Source: Edolisoma coerulescens (Eukaryota; Chordata; Aves; Passeriformes; Campephagidae). Taken from it: a stretch of DNA of 64,000 nt. The position numbers and the translations under genes were made by a program. Positions 24,801 to 36,800 of this stretch are shown here, in pieces (positions within the stretch are counted from its first letter, which is position 1; the number at the start of each line of letters is the position of its first letter). The notes below the pieces were generated by a model that worked only from the letters and a program-made list of their open reading frames with translations, did no database searches and was not told the DNA's origin. Location: the NCBI GenBank assembly GCA_013397115.1, contig VWZW01002762.1, positions 186,001 to 250,000 on the forward strand. Reading direction: 5' to 3'.

Positions 24801-27800
24801 CCATTCTCACCTTTTGCATGGGATGAAATTACCTAAAAGTGTCAGCTCTGCAAGACTAGATAGTTGACGCTGTTACACTAATAATGCTGTTTCAGGAGCT
24901 CACAGTGGAATGCCTCCTCTGGTTTTAACTTTAACCTTTCAGATAAATCATTGTTTTAAATCCATGAGATAAAGCTAGATGAATTCCTTTCACTAGGAAG
25001 AGGAAAAACTAAATTTAAAAGCAGAATCTTTATCTAATCTAAATTTAAAAGCATAATTAGTAAGTTTCTATGTTGCTGTCATCTTTTGTGTTTGTGCTTG
25101 CCCCTGCTTCTCCTAAGAATGAAAATTCTTCTTCAAATCCCTGGAAACATATGTGGAAACTCATTTATTGTCCCAGTTCAAAGGTATTTTTAAACTCCTA
25201 CAAAAATAGGTTCTGCACTTGTTTCATGTAGGGACATAGGAAGCCACCAGAGGGCAAAAGGAGGTGTGACTGGACAAAGCTGTTACCTGCAACTTTCCGC
25301 AGGCAGGCATGTGTGCACACATCCTGGTTTTCACTTGGTTTTTCCAAACAAGATAGGTGCCCTGGTGCAGTGCTTATGAAGACTTCATACAAATAGCTTG
25401 CCTTTGTAGATCCAGAGCATACAAACACAAAACTGGTGTTTAATTTTGTTGAAAATAGTTTGCCTTTAAAATCCATTATTTCAAAACATTAGATCTGCAA
25501 TGAGTTATGGCTGTCTGGTGCATTGCACTTACCACAGAGCGAACTCGTGTATTAAAAAAACTTTCTGCACAGAAAATTCATCAGTAAGGATACTGGAAAT
25601 AATGCTGCTGGTGGTGCTTCATCTGCTTAGTATTGAAGACAGCAGGTGACACTTTTGCTTTCTGTAATGAAAACACTCCATGTAGGGAAATCATTGGTAC
25701 AGCCATGGGATATGCTACAGCCATTAAAATGGGCACGGAAGTGGAATGTGTATTTAAATATTCCCTCTTCTCAGCAGTAGTGGTGGGATGTACAGAAGAA
25801 AATTTATTCCCATAGTTTGAAGGAAGAAATAAATGTGCTTGGTGTTCTTCTAATGTTCTTTTCAGTTTGTACCTGGTTTTTTTTTTCTAGGAATTCTAGC
25901 TGTTATATGTAATTTGAGTGTTCCTTTACAAGTACCTTGCAAAAAGGTTTTAAGTGAAATGGTTGACTATCTGATCCATGTGATAAAAAAATACTATGCA
26001 AGTGTTGAACAGCTTGAGAAATTGTTCTATGTTAATTGCTGTTCAAATTTGAAGGCCTCTATGCATAGATGTCTATTGAGTTCTGTCCAAATGAGAGATA
26101 ATGTAGCTGTCATATCATAGTCTGTGCTATAATCTTACTTATATATAAGACTCCTGTAGCATTCAAGCTCAGTTGTGTCTGAGCCGGTTTGTAAGAGCAG
26201 TTACATGGTGAAAAGTCTAAGAACTGGGGGTCCATGTATAATATAATTACTTGAAGCACAGATTCTTGTTATCCCTTGATTTAGGATTTCATCTTTATTT
26301 GATAGTGATTATCAGAATAATTTTAACTCTTTTGGCATGAAGCAAAAGAGAATGAATGTCAGAAGAGGGGAGAGAGAAAATTACTGAAATTCAAGTGTTA
26401 TAGAATGGTCATGGTATTGAAAAGAGTGCTTTAAATGCAGAAAGAGGATAAAATGCTTCTGAATTAGTGCTGTCACTGGGGGATAGTCTCTTGAATTATC
26501 AGGCTGCTCTCTCTTTCATTGTTAGAAGGTTTCATTCTCCTCCCCCTTTATTTTTTAGGTCTTTTTTAAAGCTTAGAACAAAAGAAGTGTTTTTCTGTCT
26601 CTAGTTCCAAGCAGTTTTTTAACTCTGTTTTCAAATATTTATCTGAACTAATATAAAAAACTGCAAGAGAATGTGTTCTTTTGCCATCTCCAGTCAATGC
26701 TATTGTTGCAGTAAATAACGTTTTGCAGAAACGCATAAATTCTTACAGTATGTGTTTAGGCATTCTTGTCCAACAAGTTTGTTAAATAAGTGAAAGTTAA
26801 AGGCTTGCTTTTCTCTGTATTAGATTAGTTTTGTATTGGACTTCAGAGTTATTCCCAAATAATGCAAGTGAGGCCAAGTATACTGTGCAAGTTCCTGCCA
26901 GTAAATGTTAAGACATTTTGCAACCACACTTTTTTGCGTTCCATTTTTTGTGACCTTCTTTCTACCATGGAAAGGTAGGCTTATCCATTATCCCATCTTT
27001 CTTGGAAAGCTGGAGAGGACAAGGGAGTGTCACTTGCTTCATACTCTTAAGAGAATGATAAAGATTTTTTTCTTACTTCTTCTTTTTTTTATTCCCTCTT
27101 GCTGACTTATATCAACATCACAATTGAAGTACTAGCCATATATTTAATATTTTAGCTAAATGATATTTTTTTAATAAAGTAGCAAATCTGGAGTCAATCT
27201 AGTCATCTGATGACATTGATTCTGTAGGATATTCTATTATCTGCATGTCCTCATATGAAACCATGTTAAAATGTTTTGAGGACTGTTACAGTTTGAGATT
27301 TTTCTCCTGATTCTAGGTGATAGTTTGAAACCTTAATTCTCTTGTGTGAGGTTTTTTTTTTTATTTCATGTGTCATCAAACAAGCATCAACGTTTCTGAC
27401 CATTAGATATAAAACTTACAACATTTCTGCTACTGCAGCTATTTAAGTGACAGAGCTGCAGGAAATACGAGGATTTGAAGTTGATGTTTATGTGCTTTTT
27501 TTGATATTTTGAAGACTGTTTTGCGGCTCAGCATAGTTTTATGATATCCATTGTGAGTGCATGTGCCATCTAGTAGACTAACAGCACTTCTCCATTGTTT
27601 CACATGCTCAATTTGCTGTCACCATGACCTTCAGGGCTCTTTCTGCAGAGCATTGTTAAACTTAGAGGCTCCTGTTGGTCTGTTTCTCCAGCTGATGCAT
27701 GGAAAATGACTATCACTAATTAAAGTGGTAAAGTAGGTATGTTATTTATTCGGTTGGCCGAGCGAGACCCAAGTGGGATAGTTCCACAAAGACTTCCGCA

Positions 27801-30800
27801 ACTTCCTCAGCTCTCGTTTCTCTTCTTATTCTCTAAATTATTACACATGCGTTAAGTTTCCCAGTACGCCTATGCATATTCATTACCTAGCCCCGCCTCG
27901 TCCCGCTTCATATGGTAATGAGCCCAAAAGTCATTTCAATATGCCTTGTGCCTGCGCAGTGCTTCTTGGTGGTCATGGGCAGGGGTCTTCATGATGAAGT
28001 AAACACGTCTTCCTCGGGTTAAACCTTTCACCTTGCTTCTTTGCGCATACTCTGAGTCTTTGGCCCAAGTCCCAAGTCTAGGGCTGGTTCAAGCTGGTTT
28101 CAGGGTTTGAGACCAGGATCTTCGGTCACGGTTTCTAACCCTTTTCCACGTTCTTGCATCCTCCCTTATATCTTTGGCAAATGCAAGAGTATCGAGCAGG
28201 CCATATGCATTGTCTAATAAGCAGCTGCAAAATTTGGCAATACTCACAATCGGCAATTAACTCTTAAAACCCTAAAACCCCTTGTTTCTGTCCCTCCAAT
28301 GTTCCTTGAGGTCATTAATGAAGACGCTGAATAGTGCTGGCCACACTGTCAGCCCCTGGGATATACCAGTAGTGACTGGCTGCAGATGACTTTTATGCCA
28401 CTGATCACAGTCCTTTGAGAATGGCAGTTTTGAACCCAACCCTCCAGTTCTTCAGTTTGTCTGTGAGGATGCTATGGACCAAAGGCTTGTTAAAGGTAAA
28501 TAACATCAACTACTCTCCCCATTTTTACTGAGCCTATTTTAAATGTAATTTTCACTTCAGAATGCAATCATATTTGTCATAAATCTATACTGAGTAGTCC
28601 CAGTCACCTTATGTTTGGAAATGTTTTTCAGATTCTCTTACTCTGTCACCTTCCTGGGGACTAAGGGGAGACTGATTAGTGTGTAGATCCTTCTTGCCCA
28701 TCTTAAATATAGGATTGCCATTTACTTTCTCAGAGTCCTCAGGAACCTCTTTCCATCACCATGACCTTTTAGAGTTAATTGAAACTGGCCTCATAAATAC
28801 ATTGGCCATTCCTCAGTTCTTGTGGATGCATTACTAGGATCTAATTTCTTTAAATATTCCCTAACTTGATGCTCCTTTGTGAAGGGCAAGTCTTCATTGC
28901 ACCAGACTTTCCCACTGGTCTTGGCAGCCTGGGATCCCTCAATCCTGAGGATAGCAAAGATCCCTCTGCTAGACACTGAGGTTATTAAAGTCCTACATGA
29001 GGACCAAGACTATAAATATGAAACTCCTTCTCATTGTCAGAAGGTTGTGTTATCCTTTGTTTCATCCTTCTAGCAGACACCAACTGCACATTGCCACATT
29101 GGTCTACCTTCTAATCCTAAACCATAATCTCTCATTTGAGCTGAGAGCTCTGTGCACTCTAGTTGTTGATGTTCATAAAGGGTGATTCTCCCTTCTCACC
29201 TTCCATATCCATCCATCCTAAAGATCCATACCTCTAATCCCAGCAAGACTGTACACACCAATAAGATTCTGCATTTGAAATAAACATAATGTGTACTCGG
29301 TCAGTACTAGCAAAGGAATTGTATCCCATCTCTGAGCTGAAGATTTGACCACCAAGATATTTCTGGGTTTGTTTCTATTTGGTTATGTTTTCATAATTTC
29401 TTTTCTTAAATTATAAGCCTTTTAGGGAAGAGCTATATATCTTTCTCCACTTGAGTTCAATATAAAAGATTTGGTGAGGTTTCTCTCCTGTGAGTGTTTC
29501 TGAGGTGCAAACAAATGAGAACTGCATCATTATTAGCAGCCAACTAACAACATGATGTATTGTTTCTATTCCCCAATTTGAGAAAACTGCTGGCTAGCAT
29601 AGGGCAACATTCAGTCTTTTTCTTTCTCTTGACTGTTTGGATATGCTAGTTGTTGATACCTTGAACTAAGAAAAAACCCAACCACAGCTTACCTTTCTTG
29701 TATTAATAAAAGTACCTTTCTTATTGTAGCATTTGTAACTGATTGATTGAACAGAAAACTGAGTGTATCTCAAAATAGTGTATTTAGTGTAGCTAGTAGT
29801 TGTTTATAATTATTTTCTTCCATTAATTACTTTTGCTTGATGTATGAGCACATCTGGAAGTGAGCTACCCAAATTGTCCAGTTAATGAAAAGATACAAAC
29901 GAATTATGGTTCTGAGATTTAAGCTTTGAATCCCAAGTTATTTCTGGAAGAAATTTTGTGTGTGTTGGTTGTGGCCACATGTCTGGTTTTCTATTGAGGG
30001 GAAGTACCAGATGGAGACTGTGGAACGCTGATGTAAGGGGTAGTGAACCTATCTTTTCAAATTGAGCTAGTGGTTAGAACCTGGTTTTTCAAGCTTGAGG
30101 CAGCCACATAAACTGGTCATGTTGGATGGGGTGGCATTTGTCCTGCTTGAGGTAGATTTCCATGAACTGTAGTTATATTTGTCTTTGGAACTCCTATGGA
30201 GTAGAATGGGAATGCTTGAGGTTATTTAGATATACTCTTGAATATGCAACTGTCTGTTAAGGTGCCTGATTCAATGGGGGGGATAAATGGTCTGCAGTTC
30301 TCATCAACTTGTTAAGGAACACAATTTTTAATACTTTATGAAATAGCAAGTGGGAACTTAAGTGCATTGGTTTCATCTCACCTTTTACTTCATTGACAGC
30401 TGCCATGACTTTGTTGGTGATGAAAGTGAGTTACCTCCATGAGACAACTTTTGTGTGTGTAAAAGTAGCAATGTGGACAATGCTGTTCAGCTCCACTTGC
30501 CTTTGTGATGATGGAAGCCAACATGTAAATATGCCTCATTAAGTTTTATTGGTGTACTGTGCAGCTCTCCTCAGCATAGAGTTAAATCTCACAAATTATT
30601 TTTATATGGCAAGCCAATACCTTTCTGCTTGTGTGGCTCTCACTGTTGTTGCAGCGTTTACATTACTGCAGTCAAATTCTGCCTGAAGAGCAGAGTTCAG
30701 CTCAGTGGTATAGCGATGGTTGCAGTTCTTTGCTTGAGCTGTCCCCATATGGCAGAGTTCCAGAAGCACAATCAGTTAATTTTGACCTCCCTCAAATGGA

Positions 30801-33800
30801 TGTATATCTGCAGAGTATATAATCAAAAAAGGTCTGTGTTGAAACATTGTCTGAAATCACCTTGGGATAGCATAAGAACCATCAGACTCTAAAAAAGTGC
30901 AATTTATGCCTTTTCCAGTTTGACTGTCTGCTTTCTGTATAGTTTCCTGTTCTTCCATAGAAAATGATGGGTTTACCTGTCTCTCCATGTCATACCCCAC
31001 GCCTTTACACACTCTTAGATCATTCTATCTGCATTAGTATGCAGCAGGTGAGGTTTTTTAAAACCTCCTTAGACATCTGTATATACAATGCAAACATATA
31101 CTTCTGTTAGCATAAAGAGTGAGCTGCTGTGTTTCCATGTTTTATGAGGGTTTTGTTTTGTTTTGTTTTGGGTTTTTTTGAAAATTAGTGTCTGGTTTTT
31201 GGTAGCTAAAAGTGCATTTTAGTAATGGAAAGAAAAATTAAACTGCCTGTAGCTCTTTATTCTTACATATATCTCACCCTGCGTATTTCAGAAAAAATGT
31301 AGAATCAAAGATTACACAGGCTTTTAGGACAAAAGATGAAATTACTAACCCAGAAAATGAATTATCTGTTTTCCCCCTCTTTTTTTGCCTGGGAAGGACA
31401 CGATGTTGAATAAATAGAACACAGTTTATTTTTTTTATTAATTGTTTAAAAAGGCTGAAAGGCAAATTCTTTTTTTTAAACAAAATATGCATACCTGAGT
31501 AATTTTGGTTTTGTTTCTTAATTTTATTAAACTTGAAGAAGGATGTTCACATTGATTTATAAGGAAGAGTGCTAACTGTTTGTCAGTGGAAGGGAGGAGG
31601 GTTCTGAACACTAGCTGCTTGTTCCTGTCATACCGAGAGCACTAATGGGCACCAGCTGGGCTGTAGCTGTAGCAGCTTCACCACTTCAGCCTTGCACAGC
31701 ACGAGCTGCTGTGGCAATGCTGCAGAAGGGCCTCCCGTGCAGATTTAGGAAGTACACACTTCAGTTGTTGTTCCCTGGGCAACAGAATAACTGCAGACAG
31801 CTGGCTTTGCACCACCTGAGCTGATCAAAGAGCAAACCCTGTCAGGCACTGATACTTCAGCTCCTCCAGCTTCAGTGTGAATGTCTGCAGGCAGTGATGT
31901 AGGAAGCGTTGTCATTCAGGTTTCAAGGTTAAGCACAGGGGAATGAAGTAGAATGACAGCAAAAAGTAATATTAAAACCTCGTTCCTGTAGATAGTACAA
32001 TCAGGTGTGTATAGCTCTTGATGATCGAGAATTAACTTTAAAATACTGAATTGCTGGTGTACATATAGAATGTCTTTTGGTATTATTTAAAAAGAGACTG
32101 GGAGGCCAGCAATAATTGTCTTGGATTTTGGGAGAAGGAAGAACAATCAAGGGTGATACATCACGTGTTTCATTAAGAAAGACCATAAAGAATGATTGAA
32201 CACAAAGATGAAAGTGGTATGTAAAATGATATGATTATGAGGACTAAGCAGACCTCTATCTGGTCTGCTGGAAGCTCCTGATAGATCAGGACTGCAGCAG
32301 CGTGGTGGGTTTTATTCAGCAAGTGACACCAGAAGCATGAAAGGTGGACAATTGAACAATAGTGAACTGTAATGTTGGCTGATGTGGACCTGTATAGCTG
32401 GGATTAAAATCCACTTGAATATGTTGGATGAGAATGGAGGGGTGGGAGGGGCAGGTAGTAGTGTTCCATAAATGTCAATTTAACTCTTTTCTTATACTTC
32501 TTTTATATTATAGTAATATCTACTTAACACTTTGCTTAAGAGGGGTGCTAACTTCTTAAAATACTGTTTTAAACTTCGTTGTGAAATAATAAAGACTTCT
32601 CCCCTTTATTTTTTTCTAATATCTGTATTTACTTCAAAAGGTAGTAGCTTCCCTTTTGGAGAAGCGGCTCCAGTCAGTGAACATGGGTGAGCGATAATAC
32701 TGACTTGTCGCAAGTCCTAGATATGCATCATTCCACACCTGAATGAGGAAGGCAAATATAGTTGGTGTGTTTCTGAATGTACTAAGTCCTCATTTGCTGA
32801 AATTGCAGAGTATGGGTTAGTATCCACACTTCCATTGAGGGTTTGGTTTTTATATTCCATATATTCTTTGGATTTTTTGTATTTCTTATTTGTTTTAGTA
32901 ATATTTGATGAAAGTCTCCCTAAAGTAGTTTCAGGTGGGGTTTTTTGCCTTTTGTTTTGTTGGGGATTTTTTTGTTCTGCCTTGGAGATTTTTTTGGTTT
33001 TTTGTTAAAACTCAAACCATTAAACTTCTAAGTAGAATAATTTCTTTCTCTAGCTCCCTTACAAAAAGCATTTGAGGAGTGAGAATTTCAGTAAAGGGAT
33101 GCAGCATGAGAAAATAATGAAATTGCTGGTTTGTTTTCAATTGGAAAATCACAGGTCTAACATAGCAAGTATGACATTTAGTTCTTAATGATATAAAAAC
33201 AAATATAGGTCTAAGTAAGAGCCCTTACTCTCTATGGTGACAAATTAGACTGTATTTCTTGTTTGGCTATTCTGATTTACTGCATCAATGGTCCAGATAT
33301 CAATTGGTTTCTTAGTATGTTTGCTGAGGTTGCATGTTAAGTCCTTTTTAAAGCTGTTATTTATTAAAGAGAATAAATTAAGAAGATTGTATGAACAGAT
33401 TTTTATGATATCTGATGTTCAGTTGCATTCTTTGTAGTTTTGCAGTCTGAGGCATTTTCTGAAGGAATCTTCATAATAATTCTGAACTACTTAAAATTTT
33501 AGGTTCTTCTGTCTAAGTCTGAAAATGTAACAAAGCTCACTTCTTTCATTCTATAAGTCTTCAACTGTAGGAATTGCTGATGCAAAATCGAGCAGTGTGA
33601 AGTGCACAGGCCATCCCTTCTGGCTTAAAAAACTGCCAATTCATAAAAGATAGTAATTTTCTACAACAGCAGGAATGACTTTCAGTGTCCTGAACAACTG
33701 TATTGCGTCTGGAATCAGCAGTGTTCGTACATCCACAGGTTTTTCTTTTTGCATCCAGTCCAGAAATTATTATGTAGTTCTTAAGGAATGTCTGCTGGCC

Positions 33801-36800
33801 ACTGTGTTCCAGCAGCAGCAGCAGTGCAGCGAATTGATTGGTTGTGCATGAAGGAACTCCATAAAGGAGTAACAGGTACTTGTAGTTAACCTTACAGATG
33901 TGTTTCTTTTTGAACTCTGCTTAGTAACTTCCTGTTATGTTTGAATTTCAGGCAGGTATTTTTTTCCCAGGCTTATTTCTTTCTCTTAATTTAAGTTGGA
34001 GCAATTCTCTGAGGGAAACAGTATTTGGAGGAGGATAAACGGGATGTCCCACCAATCTGCAGCTTTTATTTTTTTTTCCTGTGTTGGAACCAGCTGGTAG
34101 TATAAAGCTAAAAATTGTCATGGAGATAGCCCTCATTGAGAGGTTGTTTTTAGTTCTGCAGGGAAAATTGGTATTGATTGACCAATACAATACCAAATTG
34201 TACGCTCTGCATGCAGAAGGCTTTCTCACTTGCTCAACTTTTAAAGTAGGCACCAAAGATAGCCTCATGTTCTATAGCCATGATTATCTCTTAGACTTTG
34301 GCTGAATGCAACAAAATTTGAATTCACCAAAGTTTGTTTCCTGCATTTGACTACTGTACCCTTATTGCTACCAGCATCATGTGTAGTTGCTTCCTAATTC
34401 AGTGCTGTCAAAGTATGGGATTACTTGTTTATTCCTCAAATTCTGTTTTGCTTGTTTGTGAGCCTGGATCATTCCAACAGAACTAGGTAGATGAAACTAT
34501 GTGCAGTCACTCTAGCAGATATTATCCTCTGCCCAGGAGATAATATCGGTGGACTTGGGGAAATGGTGCTTAACGGGGTTGTTGCAGTTGGAACAGTACA
34601 TTTAGCTCCATCCTTAGCTATACCTAGCAAAAGATACACTGAAGATGTATGATGAATTAGATAAGGGATGAGGAGGAACAAGTATTTCCCTGTCTTGAAT
34701 GAGGAAGAACAAATATGAAAAAGATTCAATAGTTCATTTTCTCATTCCTGGATCATTTTATGTGAAAAATATTTGAGGAATACAGTGGGACATCCTTCTT
34801 CAAACCTTTGACTTATTCTCTCTGAAAGTTCAGTAGTGCTTAGTAAACCCTGTAACATTTTTTTTAATACACTCAGTGATAAAACTGCAACACAACCTTA
34901 TCTATTGTCTTCTGCATTGGTGCTGTGACATAAATAAAAATTCTTGTTTCAATATGAAGTAGGGATGCAAAAATGGTTTCCAACTATATAAAGAGTTTTA
35001 AGGAAGGCATAGAAGCATGGCATAGAGACACTGTGTTTAGCTTGTTTTTCTTTCTTTTACAGAATAACTGGTTTTGCCATTTAAATATTGGTTTCATACT
35101 TTCTCAACATTTTAAAGACATAATAGGAGAGCTGGTGGATAAAAACATTGTCATTTTGTATGCGTATGTGAAGTAACGTGATGTGAAGATAGTAAAACCT
35201 GGAGTTTCTCTTTGCCTGTAGGCATTCTAGATAAGCAGTGGCACTACAGAGGTGGTAGTGAAATTACCTAATAACACTAGATTTTTAAATTTTAATATGA
35301 TCACTTGGGAAATAAGGCTATATGGGTAATGCCGCAAATACTGTATACTGTTAGTGACCTTTTCATGTGGCCATGGTAAGCTTGTTGTGGGACTTCAGTT
35401 GCTATGTAGAGAGAGTTCCTGTTTGTGTTTATGGATTTCTGTAGGTTTGTAGCTAGTGGTTTTTTGATTAAGAAGAATTGTGACCCAGAAAAAGCTCCAT
35501 TTCATCTGTCAGAAGAGTGACACTTTGACTTAGCACTTAGATTTGCCCTCTCTTTTGCAAGGGAGAAAAGGGTATCTTTTTAAAAGTTCCTTATATAAAG
35601 GGAAATTAAGCCTTCCTTAAGGCCAACCATATCTGAAATTACTTCTCTGGGTGGCTGTGGAAATTCCATTTTGGTTTCACACATCTGGGAATTAACAAAG
35701 TGTCAGAACTGTTCAAGGAGAAATTAGTAGTGCTCTGAATAAAGTCTTTTTTCTACAGATTTCAGCCATGTATCTAATTCCAGAATTTCTCCAAAGTTTA
35801 AAAATAGAATCAGAATATTTGCAATGCACATACAGTTGTTCAAGATGGATGGACATTCAGCAGCTGGAAAGTGGTCTGTCACTTTCCCTGAGCATCATCA
35901 AACCCAGCTGACAGCAGAGGATAATGTCTGGGCCAAGTGTCAGAGTTTTGTGCTTGTTGGCTTTTAGTGTTATCCCTTTCTGATGTGCAGTTAAGTTTAT
36001 CCTTCACCACTAGTCCCAGTGAAGTAAAACAGGCATGGAACTGCACAAAATTCTGCATATGAAATTCTGCACCAACCTGGTCTTCAGTTTTCAAACTACC
36101 AAAGTGTTATAGGGGCCTGGACCACACCAAGCTTCAGGAGGCATTTCTCTCTATATATACATATACATATATGCATATGCTTTGGCCTCCCTCAATCTTC
36201 AAAATAATGCTTGTTTAGTTGTTTTAGGGTTTTCAGTCTGGAAATCTGATTGTGCAAGGAGCTAATATTCCAGTTTTAAGAAGTTAGAATGTCATTTCAA
36301 GGCTGTCTTAAGATTGTGGTGCTGTGGTAACAGGAAAGATGTCTTGAGAATGTGTTTTTCCCCACCTCCCCCCATCTAAAACCTTTGCTGCACAAAGCAG
36401 CAGCTCTTGGAATTTCAGTCTTTTTATGGAATATAAATTTGATGTTGCACTTCAGTCCTTGGTTTTCAGTCTTCCCTCAACTGATTTGGCCTATGTGGAA
36501 GTAATTTATTGTTTGTTAAGGATGAGAATTCATATTATATGGTGCGAGTGTAACTACTCATTTCACTTGCTTAAGACAAGGAGAGCTCAGTACTGCAGAG
36601 TTTATTACAGGGATTTGTTTCCTTTTCCTTTCTGGTATTCAGAAGAAAGTTAAATTTGTCTATTGTGTATTTTCAAGTTTGTTACTTTATGGTTGTGTGT
36701 ATATGACACGTTCTCACTGCTTCCTGAACAGAAGCAGGGCCTAGAAATGTTAATATACTTGCTCCATGTTTTATTAACCACAGTCTGACATTAATTTTGG

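Noticed and set aside
28791..28976. Minus-strand frame at 28.8-29.0 kb
   Set aside because: It is part of the diverged CR1 fragment and is too short and broken to be a gene.
33815..33835. CAGCAGCAGCAG run in intron 3
   Set aside because: Only about four to five units, with no sign of an expandable array or coding role.
36426..36653. Open frames in both duplication copies (36426-36653 and 40054-40311) as a possible duplicated gene
   Set aside because: Although the DNA is similar, the reading frame is not preserved between copies, so protein selection is unlikely.
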